Assembly (NCBI RefSeq): GCF_035594125.1
Contig: NC_087192.1
Coordinates: 11,977,001 to 12,041,000, forward strand
DNA length: 64,000 nt
DNA from: Scylla paramamosain
Taxonomy: Eukaryota > Arthropoda > Malacostraca > Decapoda > Portunidae
Direction of reading: 5' to 3'
The notes beneath the pieces were generated by a model, which did no database searches, was not told the origin of the DNA, and worked only from the letters and a program-made list of their open reading frames with translations. Position 1 is the first letter of the stretch. Every line of letters starts with the position of its first letter. The translations under genes were made by a program, and so were the position numbers. This document shows positions 1 to 9,200 of this stretch, one piece after another.

Positions 1-1998
1 GCTCTTCACAATGATGACATGACAAGAACTGAGAGCCAAAAGGTGCCAGCACAAGCAACTCAGCCTAAAGATGATAAACCCACAGTAGTAGCCAATAAGG
101 TCAAAGTTACAGAATCAGTGACACATGACATGCACACCATGATAGTTCCTGTATGGTTACATCATGTTAGTAACGAAGAGAATAAATTTTTAGTGTATGC
201 CCTGCTGGATGAGCAGTCTGATGCTTCATTCATCAAGGAAAGCACTCTGAATAAATTGGGAGTTAGTGGACCATCAGTGTCACTCAATATCCACACAATA
301 AGTGGAAAACAAATCACTGATTCTATCAAAATTCATGGACTTAAAGTAAGAGGTTATAATGAAGAAGTGGAAATATCAGTCCCTTCAGCATATTCAACAG
401 AAAACATTTCAGCTGGACGGAGTCAGATACCAAGGCCTGAGACTGCTTGTGACTGGCCCCACTTAAAGGCAATCTCTGACAAACTAATGAAATATGACCC
501 AAACATTGACATAGGACTTCTCATTGGTCTTGATTGTGCAGAAGCCATTATGGCAGAAGAGCAAATAGCAGGTGATAGTAAGAAGCATCCCTATGCTCGT
601 AGGACAGAGCTAGGTTGGGGGATCATTGGTAAAATCTCACCACATTCAAGTCCATTGGAAGATACAGTGGTAGTCTACAGAACAGTGACACAAGAAGTAG
701 AAATCAATGAAGAAAAGAGGGTTCATTTCTTAGTGGTTCCTACTAAAACCAAAGAGATGATTAATCCTTCTCAAGTGAGAGATATGTTTGAACTTGACTT
801 CAGTGATAGAAAGTCAGCTGACACTCCATTATCATATGAAGATAAAAGGTTTATGAGTAAGATGAAAGAAGGAGTACATCAGCTGAAGGATGGCCATTAT
901 GAGTTGCCCCTTCCTCTTAAAGATGATAAGGTCAAGCTTCCAAACAACAAACTATTAGCAGAGCAGAGACTCAAGAAGTTAAGAGCTAAACTTGAGAAGG
1001 ATAATCAACACAAAGGTGATTACAAAGTGTTCATGGATGATATGATTACAAAGGGTTATGCAGAGGTTGTACCGACAAAGAATTTAGTTAGGAATGATGG
1101 TAAGGTCTGGTACATTCCACATCATGGAGTCTATCATCCAAGAAAGCCAAAGAAGTTGAGAGTTGTATTTGACTGTAGTGCAAACTACAGGAACCAGTCA
1201 TTAAACAGTCACCTGTTACAAGGCCCAGACCTTACCAACAAACTTATTGGAGTATTGTGTAGGTTTAGGCAAGAAAGCATTGCACTTGTATGTGATATAG
1301 AAGCAATGTACCATCAAGTGAAAGTCAACCCAGAACACAGAGACATGTTAAGATTCCTTTGGTGGGAAAATGGTGACCTTAATAATGAGATAGCTGAATA
1401 CAGGATGACAGCTCACCTGTTTGGAGCTACATCATCTCCAAGTGTAGCCAACTTTGCACTTAAGAAAGCTGCAGATGACTATGGGTGTGGATCTGATGCA
1501 GCGAAGTTTGTAAGAAACAACTTTTATGTTGATGATGGTTTGAAGTCAGTAGCTACAATGGATGAAGCTGTCACTCTTATTCAGCAGAGCAAAGAATTAT
1601 GTTACAAGGGAGGTTTTAACCTTCATAAGTTCTTGTCAAACAACAAAGATGTATTAGCTGCAATTTCTCCTCATGAGAGAGCAGATGGAATTAAAAGTTT
1701 GGATTTTAGTAAGAATGAAGACACACTGCCTATAGAAAAAACTTTGGGAGTTGAGTGGTGCATAGAATTTGACACATTTCAATTTAGAATAAAGCTGAAA
1801 GACAAGCCACTCACCAGGAGAGGCATTCTGTCAACAGTGAGCTCTGTATGTGATCCATTAGGTCTAGTGTCACCTCTCATACTGACTGGAAAGCAAATTT
1901 TACAAGAATTATGTAAGAATGCAGTTCATTGGGATAATGAGGTGCCAGATTATGTCAAACCTAAATGGATAAAGCATCTCCTGATCATGATGGCCTAG
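1..1998 (+). pseudogene. pol: BEL/Pao Pol: end of zinc knuckle, protease, RT, A17 region
   Basis: The frame is open to base 1, so the first ATG at 19 is not the true start; the residues before it (ALHNDD) resemble the end of the gag zinc knuckle just upstream of BEL protease. Numbering from that ATG, the aspartic protease (DUF1758 type) has its active-site region at about residue 64 (DEQSD in place of the common DSG). The RT spans roughly residues 330-560, with AMYHQV and the catalytic YVDD at 503-506. The A17-like segment begins near 577 (LGVEW) and includes CDPLGLVSP. The protein then ends abruptly in a short tail (LLIMMA) where a deletion shifts the frame. No stop lies inside the RT, so the copy is fairly young. 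A domesticated gene is unlikely given the deletion and the flanking LTR-like sequence. Confidence 0.85.
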
Positions 1999-2126
1999 TA
2001 AGAAAGGTTAAGGTCCTGGTTTCAGACTGTAATCTCGACAATCAGGGAAGACGCACGAAGGCAAACTGGACCATCATAGAGAGGCCAATAAATAGTCTAG
2101 TATTGCTGTTAGAAGGTAATGCATAA
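1983..2126 (+). pseudogene. C-terminal DUF5641-type tail of the BEL/Pao integrase region
   Basis: In the frame beginning GAT at 1983 the sequence reads DGLVRKVKVLVSD, then a basic stretch, then ERPINSLVLLLEG before a TAA at 2124-2126. This matches the known end of BEL/Pao Pol (a small beta-rich tail after the integrase). It lies in a different frame from the upstream Pol and directly abuts it, so everything between the A17 region and this tail has been lost. The junction is somewhere in 1970-1985. Confidence 0.7.
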
Positions 2127-2159
2127 TAATAGACCGGAGCATCCCCGCCAAGGAGCCAG

Positions 2160-2777
2160 TGTAACAAAACATATTATGTGCTAATCCTAGTTTTAAGGTA
2201 CATACTAATGTTAATTTAAGGTAAATTGTTACACAATTTAGAGGAGCCATGTTACTGTATGTAAAGCGTATGTACCTCATGTCATTAATCCTCAGTAATC
2301 ATAAGTGAAATGTTCAATAGTTTTCTATTTGCATGAAAACGTGTAATGTGTGTAAGTATCAGTATTCAATGCTATATTAAGCACCGAAGCTGATGCTCAC
2401 TTGTTGGTAGAGTGTGGTTAACCCACTGATCGCCTGCAGGCGTCACTCTCGGCCAAGTCGCGCTCAGACAAAGATGGGCAGGATGGTGACCAAGGTAAAT
2501 ACTTTGACTTTGTAGTAAAAACTGATTGTCATAGTGCCAAGTTGATTGCATGTATTGTTAATGAATATTGTAATATGTTGAAAGTGTTTGATATCAGTGT
2601 ATAATGTTATTTTGTAAGAAATTGAGACCGAGAACTTGTTCGCAGTTCTTATGGTCATGCCTACCTCATCAATAAACGTCAGAGAGAGAACTGCCTTTCC
2701 TCGACCCTACGATGATGGGTGTGATCAGTAAAACAGATCACCTGAGAGCCAATTGATGCCCAGCCGGTGCGGCTACA
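2160..2777 (+). repeat. Candidate 3' LTR of the BEL/Pao element
   Basis: The segment starts TGTAACA shortly after the Pol tail and ends CTACA, giving TG...CA borders, with an AATAAA signal near 2671. Position and borders fit a 3' LTR of about 620 bp. The partner LTR is outside the window, so neither border is proved. Confidence 0.35.
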
Positions 2778-3522
2778 TTATGACTGGGCACCACATTTTA
2801 GTAAGAATCTCCCCTATTTATTTTATGAGGTAAATGTGCATGGAAGTAACTTACAGCACCATAAAAATAAACATATGTACTAACCTCTGTTCAGTTCCAA
2901 TAGCTCAGGGTGTTCTACACGAAGTTCCTCTGCAATGGCATCGAAAGCTCCTTGCCGCAACTTGGTGCATCCCTGTGGTGCCACAAAATACTCTTCTACC
3001 TCACAAGCTCAAACAAATACCCCTCAGAAGTCCGAGTCCATGGTAGTTTGGTGGCCATCACAAGACTCACAATTCTTGAGCAGTTGTTAGCAGCAGCTGA
3101 TGTGAACACTTTTCCTCGCAGATCATTAAACAGAAACTCCTTGGGTAGTCTTGAAATCAGTTCTTGCCACCCTGAAGTTTTTTTTTTAAACTTCTATATT
3201 TTAAAATAAGGCTTACATAAACAATGAACGCCAAAAAATATTGGCCGGTGGTTGTTTCACTGTTTGAATTCAACCAAAAGACGGTGATAAATAACACGCA
3301 CAATCATGAAGACCAAAACAGAGAATTTATTGCCTGATTCGAGCCAGTTTTGTATTCCTGGCTTAATATTGCTGAAAAGTGCTCATGTGACTGTGCCTTA
3401 AATTCATGTATTGAAGACTCAGGAAAAATTATGAAATAACTAAAGCTGACACACCAGTGGGTCAAGAAAACTGCTCTTGACCCACCAGTGAGTCACTTAA
3501 CACAACATGTCAATAATGATCC
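2778..3522. other. Unassigned stretch with a small hairpin
   Basis: No protein family was recognised; a 99-codon frame at 2910-3209 has no visible domain and looks fortuitous. At about 3451-3495 an imperfect inverted repeat (GTGGGTCAAG ... CTTGACCCAC, 15 of 18 positions paired, about 9-base loop) could fold as a hairpin. Confidence 0.4.
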
Positions 3523-4450
3523 TCCCAGTCCTCCTATATTTTTCAATTTCCATATTAGCCTTTTGTATGATACTTTATCAAATTTTCTTTTTTTTAGATC
3601 CTAGTATATGCAGTCAGCCCAACCATTTCCTTCTTGCACTATGCCTATTACATAAGATCTTCCTTCTCTGAATCCAAATTGTCTCTCTGTTATCACATTA
3701 TTGTCTTCTAGGTATTTCACCCATCTGTTCTTGACGATTTCACAAATTTTTGCTGCCACACTGGTCTATAGTTTAATGGGTCTTCTTTACTTTTGGCATT
3801 ATGAATTGAGGTAACATCTGCCTATTTTCAACCTTTAGGTACTCTTCCTTCCAACAGGTACTGATTATATTGTGTATCACTTTGGCTAGTTGTGGGCTAC
3901 ACTCCTTTAGAATCTAGTTCGAGACACCATCAGGTCCCATTGTTTTCCTTACATCCAGCTCTTCCAACCTATTCTTTACTTTTTCTTTTGATACTACAAC
4001 CTCTTTCAGACCATTCCCATTTTCCATTGTTATCCTTTCTTCCCTAAAATAATTTTCCTTAGTAAACACTGAGTCCGCTGATGTCTTCTTTAATCTTCAA
4101 TTTCCCATTGATAAATCTATAAAACAGTTTTGGTTGGTCTTTACATTAGTCCACAACATTCTTTTCATAATTCTTCTGCTCATCTCTGTGTATTTTGACA
4201 TGTTCATTCCTCTTTCTCATATAATTGGTCCACAAGTCATGTCTTTTTTTTTCCTCCACGTGTTCCATGCTTTTTCTCTCTCCAGTCAAACTTCAGCACA
4301 TCTCTTGTTATACCAATCCTTCTTAAATAGGTTTTTCTTTGATTTCTTAGGTACCCATTTCTCCACTCCTTTATCATAAATGTCCAGGAAGGTGGTCCAC
4401 TTTTCTTCTATGTCGCCCATTCGAAATACTTTGTTCTACTTTATCAAAAT
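3523..4450 (-). pseudogene. LINE A1 linker and partial reverse transcriptase
   Basis: The minus strand contains a decayed RT: GPDGVSN near 3930 in the RT fingers, a QFGFREGRS motif near 3680 and a DLKK.KFDKVSYKRLIWKL stretch near 3600-3540 (family motif DLKKAFDKVPH). The palm region with the catalytic FADD is missing because the copy ends first. Frameshifts are numerous. Confidence 0.6.
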
Positions 4451-4768
4451 ACTTCCTAACCTGTCCAAAAATTTGTCCTACTATAGTTTAACCATTCTTT
4501 CCTGTGGTCTTTTCTTGTACTGATGTTTTTATCCATTACTAAGAACTGAATCAATACATGAACACTTTCCTGTTGGGATTTTGTACTTCAAGTCCTCTAC
4601 TATGGCTTGTTCCTTGGTAAAAATTAGATCGAGTCTTTATGATGTTTCATTTACTCCAAATCTCATGTTTTCTTTAACCCACTGCATAAGAATATTCTCA
4701 ACAACCAAATCCAGTAACCTGTGGTCCAACTTTCCCAAGGTAATCTCTTTACAATTAGTCTCCCATTA

Positions 4769-5200
4769 CTAGTACATCTTCATTTTCTTCAAGCAACTTG
4801 GATAAACATGCCCTTGTGTCTTCCAGTGTTCTTCTCCCCATGAGTTGGAATTAGTGGGAACATAAGTCACTACAATATTTTGGCATCTTCCCAGATTTCT
4901 TTTCAAGTTTACTTTCAGTACTTCTGCCTCCCCTTCTCCACGTGTAGTTGACCCTGTAGTTGACCCCACCGTTAGTTCTCTTGTATCTAAGAGCATCACA
5001 GCTCCACCCTGCCTACATTTTCTATTTTTTTATCCAGAGGTTGCATTTTCCATCTCCAATATTTAAAATATAAACATCACTCCAGTTTTGTTGCAACAAT
5101 TCCCATGATATCTGGTTTCTCTTTTAAATAATCCTTTACTTCCAACACTACTGACATCAAACAATTTATATTTGTATACGCCACATTTAATCCTCCCTCT
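4769..5200 (-). pseudogene. LINE A1 endonuclease (AP-type) remnant
   Basis: The minus-strand translation shows the start of an apurinic-type LINE endonuclease: a VYANINCLMSVV-like opening, DYLKEKPDIMGIVATK at about 5150-5080 (the equivalent A3 copy reads PDVVCLTETK), then NIVVTYVPTNSNSWGEE near 4870-4810. The catalytic Glu position reads A (VATK for TETK) and the frame is broken, so it is dead. The identification rests on the aligned A3 copy and on the usual LINE order. Confidence 0.6.
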
Positions 5201-5474
5201 CTGCATTGTCCTCTTTCCTGTATCACTTTCTCAGCCTCATGTCTATGACCCTCCAGTAGAACCCTCTCTTCTCCACCTCTGATCTTTCTCTTTTTTTTTT
5301 TATTTGTTTTTCTTCTTAGTTCATTTATAGTGGCTCTCTCTCCTCTGGTCCTATTTTTTTTTCATTCATACTTGTTTATACTCTTCAACTCTGGCCAATT
5401 TCCGAGCTTTGTCTATTATTTCTTCAGCTGGTACTTGTAACCTAAACCTTATATTAATGGGACGCTGTTCACCC

Positions 5475-5484
5475 TCAACACATC
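5475..5484. repeat. Left 10-bp target-site duplication of the MULE
   Basis: TCAACACATC occurs here and again at 8615-8624, directly outside the two inverted terminal arrays. Length fits the 8-11 bp duplications known for Mutator-like elements. Confidence 0.8.
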
Positions 5485-5602
5485 CGAAACAAGTTACTCC
5501 GGCCCCTAGTTCTTCCGGCCCAGGTCACTCCGGCCCCTAGTTCTTCCGGCCCTGGTCACTCCGGCCTCCCTTACCTTTGACCCAAATCATACCGGCCTCC
5601 CC
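5485..5602 (+). repeat. Left terminal array of the MULE (about six CCGG units)
   Basis: Six imperfect copies of a 15-16 base unit, consensus GTYACTCCGGCCCCTA, occur between about 5493 and 5602. Variants include GTTCTTCCGGCCCAG and TCATACCGGCCTCCC. The units lie inverted to those at 8525-8606, so the terminal inverted repeats are themselves tandem arrays. Such iterated units could be transposase binding sites; that is inference. Confidence 0.8.
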
Positions 5603-6105
5603 TATGTGTGCGTGACTCGTCGCCTTATTTACAATCCATGATTCCACGACATTTGATAGAACCGAAATACCGAATTTGTGTATTTTATGCGTATAGGCTA
5701 TAAATAAAACATTAATACAAAAATGTATACAAATATCAAAAGGTAGGAGAAATAGCCATGCCCGGGGACATGTTTTGAGTATCGTTTGCCCGATCACTTC
5801 GATCTGATGAACAATGAATCCAGTCCCAGTGTGGACCACAGTCAGGTTGGCAGAGCGCAACTCAGGTGTTCCGATAGTCCTAAGTTTAATATATATCACG
5901 TATGGCTTAATTGTTTCGAAGCTATTAGGTTAAATACTCACTCATCACAGCTCGATACATGAAATGTTTCTGATGAAGATATATGAACCTGTCGCGAATC
6001 TCTTACATTAACTAATGGGTCTCAATATGCAAAATTACTGGTCTGGAATTAATATGAAGCAAAGTTACTTCAGAACAAGACCCTGCATAGAACCACATTC
6101 TGACC

Positions 6106-8082
6106 ATGGCTTCCTTTCCATGCATTTACTGTTCTACTGAAGTCCGTCCACGCCAGCAAGCGCTGCAGTGCAATGGGTGTGACCAGTGGCAGCACCGAAC
6201 GTGTGACACTGGTATAACTCAGGAGGATTACCGCCGCATGGTGCGAGGAGAAATTGGTGACCAACAGTGGTATTGTGTACAGTGCTTGCCGCCAGAAATC
6301 ACAGGTACAACACGAAGTACTAGTCCACTGTTACAAAATTTTTATTATAGCTTATCAACTTTGTAAGCAAGCGTAATAATTTACTTAAATTGTTAGTGTT
6401 CTGAATTATCGATTGAAAATAACAGCTAGGGTGTATTCTTCCTTAGTACATACAGATCTGTAAATGGTACTAAATCATCATTTGATAATCATAGTGATAA
6501 CATTACAAATTATACTTCTGCAGATTCTCTGCTTGATGTCCCTGTCGCCGAGAGCACAGTGCTTGAAACTGATAGCATGGAGGTTACGCCTATCCCTGAT
6601 ATCAGCACCCGACCAGCAATTCCAAATCAGTGTGAAGAAGACGTACTAGCTGACGAGATAATTGAGTATGTTCCTGGTGTAGGTGAAGCCCTTGTGATAT
6701 CCTATAAACTCATTGAGGGTGTAACGAGAGGAGGAAAAACACTCCTGGTTGATTCCTTAGGCTACACATATACTGAAAAGTCACTAGGAAAAAAGAAAAT
6801 ACAACGTGAAGGCAAGAAGACATGGTGATGCAGCGTTAGGAGCAAGTCTCTAACTTGCCCAGCTACTGTCTCACAGGATGGTGATGTTTTTACTCGTGGA
6901 TCTCGTCACCATGTTCACGAAGCCCAGCCTAATGCTGGTATCACAGCTGAAGTCATTGCCGCTGCAAAAAAGCTAGCTAGAGAGCAGGAAAACGTGTTTA
7001 AATCTGCTGCAACACTAGTTGACCGTGCCATAATGCAGATAGAAGGTAGTGATACTGCTACTGTAAATGCAGTTTATATAGGCCGCAATGTGAACCGTCT
7101 GCGCCAGAAAGACAGACCCAGTGAACCAAAAACCTTACATTTTGAACTGGTGGAGGATTACATCCCTAAGGAGTTCCTCCAGAAGGATATTATATTGCAT
7201 AACGCATGACACTTGGTATTTGCCACAACAAATCAACTGTCCTTGTTGAAAAATGCTAAAACTTGGTATATGGATGCAACCTATCATGTAGTAAGGAAAC
7301 CATTTTTACAGCTGTTCGGAATACATGCTTTTGTTAAGGGAACCGATGGAAATATTAAACAAGTGCCATTAGTATTTACAGTTATGTCAGGGAAAAGAAA
7401 AAAAGATTACCGAAAGGTATTAAAAGCAATCTTAGAAGTAACTGGGGAGTGTAACGTGGAGAAGCTTGTAATGGATTTCGAAATGGCGTTATGGTCGGCT
7501 GTCAGAACCCTATTACCAATGGCAAAATTACAAGGGTGTGCATTTCACTGGAACCAAGCCATCTGGAGGAAGGTTCAGTCAGCAGTTCCCTATATAAATC
7601 ATCGTCCCACACAGGACTTTATAAGACAAATCATGGCCCTTCCTTTCCTCCCAGGAGACCATATTGAACGAACATTCAATCACCTACAATCACGTGCACC
7701 TGCGGGACCAATTCTAGAATTAATGTCCTATGTTAAAGAAACATGGATCACTGGACTGTGGTCACCAAATGAGTGGACGGTGTCTGGGCAGAGTATTAGA
7801 ACAAACAATGACTTGGAGGGTTATCACAGAAGACTAAATGGCAGTGCAGGTAATTCACACATTCCTTTTTATGTGTTGGTTCCCCTTTTGTACAAGGAAT
7901 CAAGTTATGTAGACGTTCAAGTGCGCCTGGTCAGGGATGGCAAACTTGCTCGTTACCAGAGAAAAAGATATAAATCCCTACAAGGCCGAATTTTTACATT
8001 GTGGAACAAGTATGAGACCCATGAAATAACGACAGACCACTTACTAAAAGTATGTTCTAGGCTAAGTGGACCAACGACATAA
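6106..8082 (+). pseudogene. MULE transposase with PHD-like and FLYWCH fingers, two TGA codons
   Basis: Exon 1 (6106-6304) encodes a treble-clef finger with the C4HC3 spacing of a PHD finger: CIYC, CNGC, QHRTC and WYCVQC. A GT at 6305 and an AG at 6522-6523 after a pyrimidine-rich run remove a 219-base intron and keep the frame. Exon 2 (6524-8082) carries a FLYWCH-like segment (GYTYTEKS to TW*C...TCPAT, about 6760-6870), an AAAKKLAREQENVFKSAA linker, then the MULE domain: Asp in YMDATY (7273), Asp in VMDFEMA (7474), the C..H pair in GCAFHW, and Glu in TNNDLEGYHRRLN (7816). TGA codons at 6826 and 7207 sit where the families usually have Arg, so both look like CGA to TGA changes at CpG. About 585 residues without those stops. 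The finger domains suggest DNA or chromatin binding; the catalytic part would cut and paste the element. Confidence 0.82.
6305..6523 (+). other. Predicted intron in the MULE transposase gene
   Basis: The exon 1 frame runs into a GT at 6305 (ACAG|GTACAA) and the exon 2 frame resumes after TTCTGCAG at 6523. The splice joins phase 1 to phase 1 and creates a GAT codon, linking two otherwise separate open frames. The region between has stops and is AT-rich. No transcript evidence is available. Confidence 0.6.
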
Positions 8083-8524
8083 CTGTACTTAATTGGATGT
8101 GTCTTTGCACAGACGTATGCGCTATGTAGCTGTATGACTTAATTTTATATAGTGTCAATGTTTTACACATACTTTTAACATATTTTGTGCAATGTTATTT
8201 TTAATACACTGAATAAATTGAATAATAGATTTTTAACTGAATAGTATTTTTTTTAATTCCCACACCTAGGTGTCTTGTGAGCAACCAAAAATCAATGCTA
8301 GTCATTGAATTTGGCGGGAAAATGTTGGCGTTTTCTGCTAATGTAAACATATATGGCTACATGATGTTGAAACGTTATTTGTAAACCCCACCAAGGCCAG
8401 GGCTCATTCAGTCCATGCCAATAATGGGTTTAAGGTAGGCCTATTCATAATTGATTTTGTATTGCTACTGAAAATATGTTCACGTGTGGAATTAAACATA
8501 AAGATATATTAGTAGTAATCATAT
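8083..8524 (+). other. MULE 3' untranslated region
   Basis: AT-rich sequence between the transposase stop and the right terminal array. It contains AATAAA at 8212-8217, about 130 bases after the stop, a plausible polyadenylation signal. No other frame is convincing. Confidence 0.6.
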
Positions 8525-8614
8525 GAGCGGCCGGAGTGACCAGGGTGGTAGGCCGGAGTGACTAGGGTTGAGCGCCGGAGGGCCGGAGTAACTAGGGGCC
8601 GGAGTGACTGGAAA
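8525..8614 (-). repeat. Right terminal array of the MULE (about four CCGG units)
   Basis: Units GGCCGGAGTGACCAGGG, GGCCGGAGTGACTAGGG, GGCCGGAGTAACTAGG and GGCCGGAGTGACTGG lie at 8529-8610, the reverse complement of the left array. The outermost 30 bases match the left end best. Confidence 0.8.
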
Positions 8615-8624
8615 TCAACACATC
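8615..8624. repeat. Right 10-bp target-site duplication of the MULE
   Basis: Second copy of TCAACACATC (first at 5475-5484). Confidence 0.8.
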
Positions 8625-8786
8625 TGCCCAATCTTAGAATTTCCTGTCTCTTCTGTCAGCACCTTGTCTTCTTGTATTGTCTCCACCATCTTATCCACAT
8701 ACCTCTTTTCTCTTTCATGCCTCTGTGGTACACACTTTTCCTATAAACCAAATATTATAGTCTTTTTCCTATCTACTGTGTTTTTC
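8625..8786 (-). mobile_element. LINE A1, ORF1 middle segment between MULE and MITE
   Basis: On the minus strand this encodes part of the RNA-binding ORF1 protein (KKTIIFGL, then EKRYVDKMVETIQ, ending EILRLGR at the MULE site). The same region of copy A3 reads MVVFGIEEKNLAREKE. It joins in frame to the part at 5474 across the MULE. Confidence 0.65.
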
Positions 8787-8797
8787 ACCAAGTTTTC
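8787..8797. repeat. Left 11-bp target-site duplication of the MITE
   Basis: ACCAAGTTTTC occurs here and at 9190-9200, bracketing the small element. Confidence 0.7.
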
Positions 8798-8918
8798 GGT
8801 TTTATTATAGTTTAAGCCATTACACACTACGTGGTAATAACCTACCTCATTTTGTTCTTCTCACTATTCACATCATTTCTAATGATTACACTACTTGTCG
8901 GAAATTAATAATAACGCC
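8798..8918 (+). repeat. MITE internal duplication, copy 1
   Basis: 121 bases identical to 9022-9142 at 120 positions (AACCTACC against AATCTACC). Confidence 0.85.
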
Positions 8919-9021
8919 ACAATAGGCCTGGGAATGCACAGCGCTCTCAACTTTTTCTAAGTCCACAGGTAAACATAAATGGTGTATTGTTGCCTGAACT
9001 TCAGTTGTTAGGTTAGGTTAG

Positions 9022-9142
9022 GGTTTTATTATAGTTTAAGCCATTACACACTACGTGGTAATAATCTACCTCATTTTGTTCTTCTCACTATTCACATCAT
9101 TTCTAATGATTACACTACTTGTCGGAAATTAATAATAACGCC
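9022..9142 (+). repeat. MITE internal duplication, copy 2
   Basis: Direct repeat of 8798-8918; begins straight after the TTAGG run. Confidence 0.85.
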
Positions 9143-9200
9143 GTGGGCCGTGGGTAGATATTGGGGACATTGGCTTAAACTATAAATTTACCAAGTTTTC

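Larger units (their letters stand above)
1..2777 (+). mobile_element. BEL/Pao LTR retrotransposon, 5'-cut by the window and internally deleted
   Basis: The window opens inside a BEL/Pao polyprotein and leaves it through a candidate 3' LTR. Protease, reverse transcriptase and the peptidase-A17-like region are present, then the frame breaks and the next recognisable sequence is the C-terminal DUF5641-type tail that normally ends the integrase part. RNase H and the integrase core are therefore missing. Order and motifs are seen directly; the class follows from known BEL/Pao domain order. The element cannot move autonomously. Confidence 0.85.
3523..5474 (-). mobile_element. LINE family A, copy A1, ORF2 and end of ORF1 (main block)
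   Basis: Read on the minus strand this block carries, from high to low coordinate, the end of ORF1, an endonuclease region and the first part of a reverse transcriptase. It aligns by eye with the better copy at 48701-52880, for example around 3530-3720 against 49860-50060. Many stops and frameshifts make it an old copy. The 3' third is absent, so it stops in mid-RT at about 3523. The rest of the same element continues at 8625-8786 and 9201-9795, after two later insertions. Confidence 0.75.
5485..8614 (+). mobile_element. Mutator-like (MULE) DNA transposon, 3.13 kb, nearly complete
   Basis: The element has a 10-bp target duplication, inverted ends built of short GC-rich repeat units, a plus-strand gene encoding a PHD-like finger, a FLYWCH-type finger and a MULE transposase domain, and an AATAAA at 8212-8217. 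It sits inside ORF1 of the minus-strand LINE A1. Joining the flanks with one copy of the duplication restores an open LINE reading frame, so both borders are well supported. The transposase frame has only two TGA codons, suggesting recent decay. Confidence 0.88.
8798..9189. mobile_element. 392-bp MITE with an internal 121-bp duplication
   Basis: The element has inverted ends sharing TTATAGTTTAAGCCA (near 8806 and, inverted, 9171-9186), an 11-bp direct duplication outside, and no coding capacity. Its first 121 bases (8798-8918) recur at 9022-9142 with one mismatch, so it carries a partial copy of itself. The long duplication fits a Mutator-type or related superfamily; the class is not otherwise shown. 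A TTAGGTTAGGTTAGGG run lies at 9008-9023. Confidence 0.7.

Noticed and set aside
2910..3209. 99-codon frame as a hypothetical gene
   Set aside because: No motif, no promoter or splice context, overlaps another frame; probably fortuitous.
4134..4379. 81-codon hydrophobic plus frame as a membrane protein
   Set aside because: It is antisense to LINE A1; T-rich antisense strands of these LINEs give many Phe/Ser/Leu-rich frames (also 9815-10315, 52130-52642).
5537..5899. 120-codon minus frame at the MULE left end
   Set aside because: Overlaps the terminal array and shows no domain; opposite to the transposase gene.
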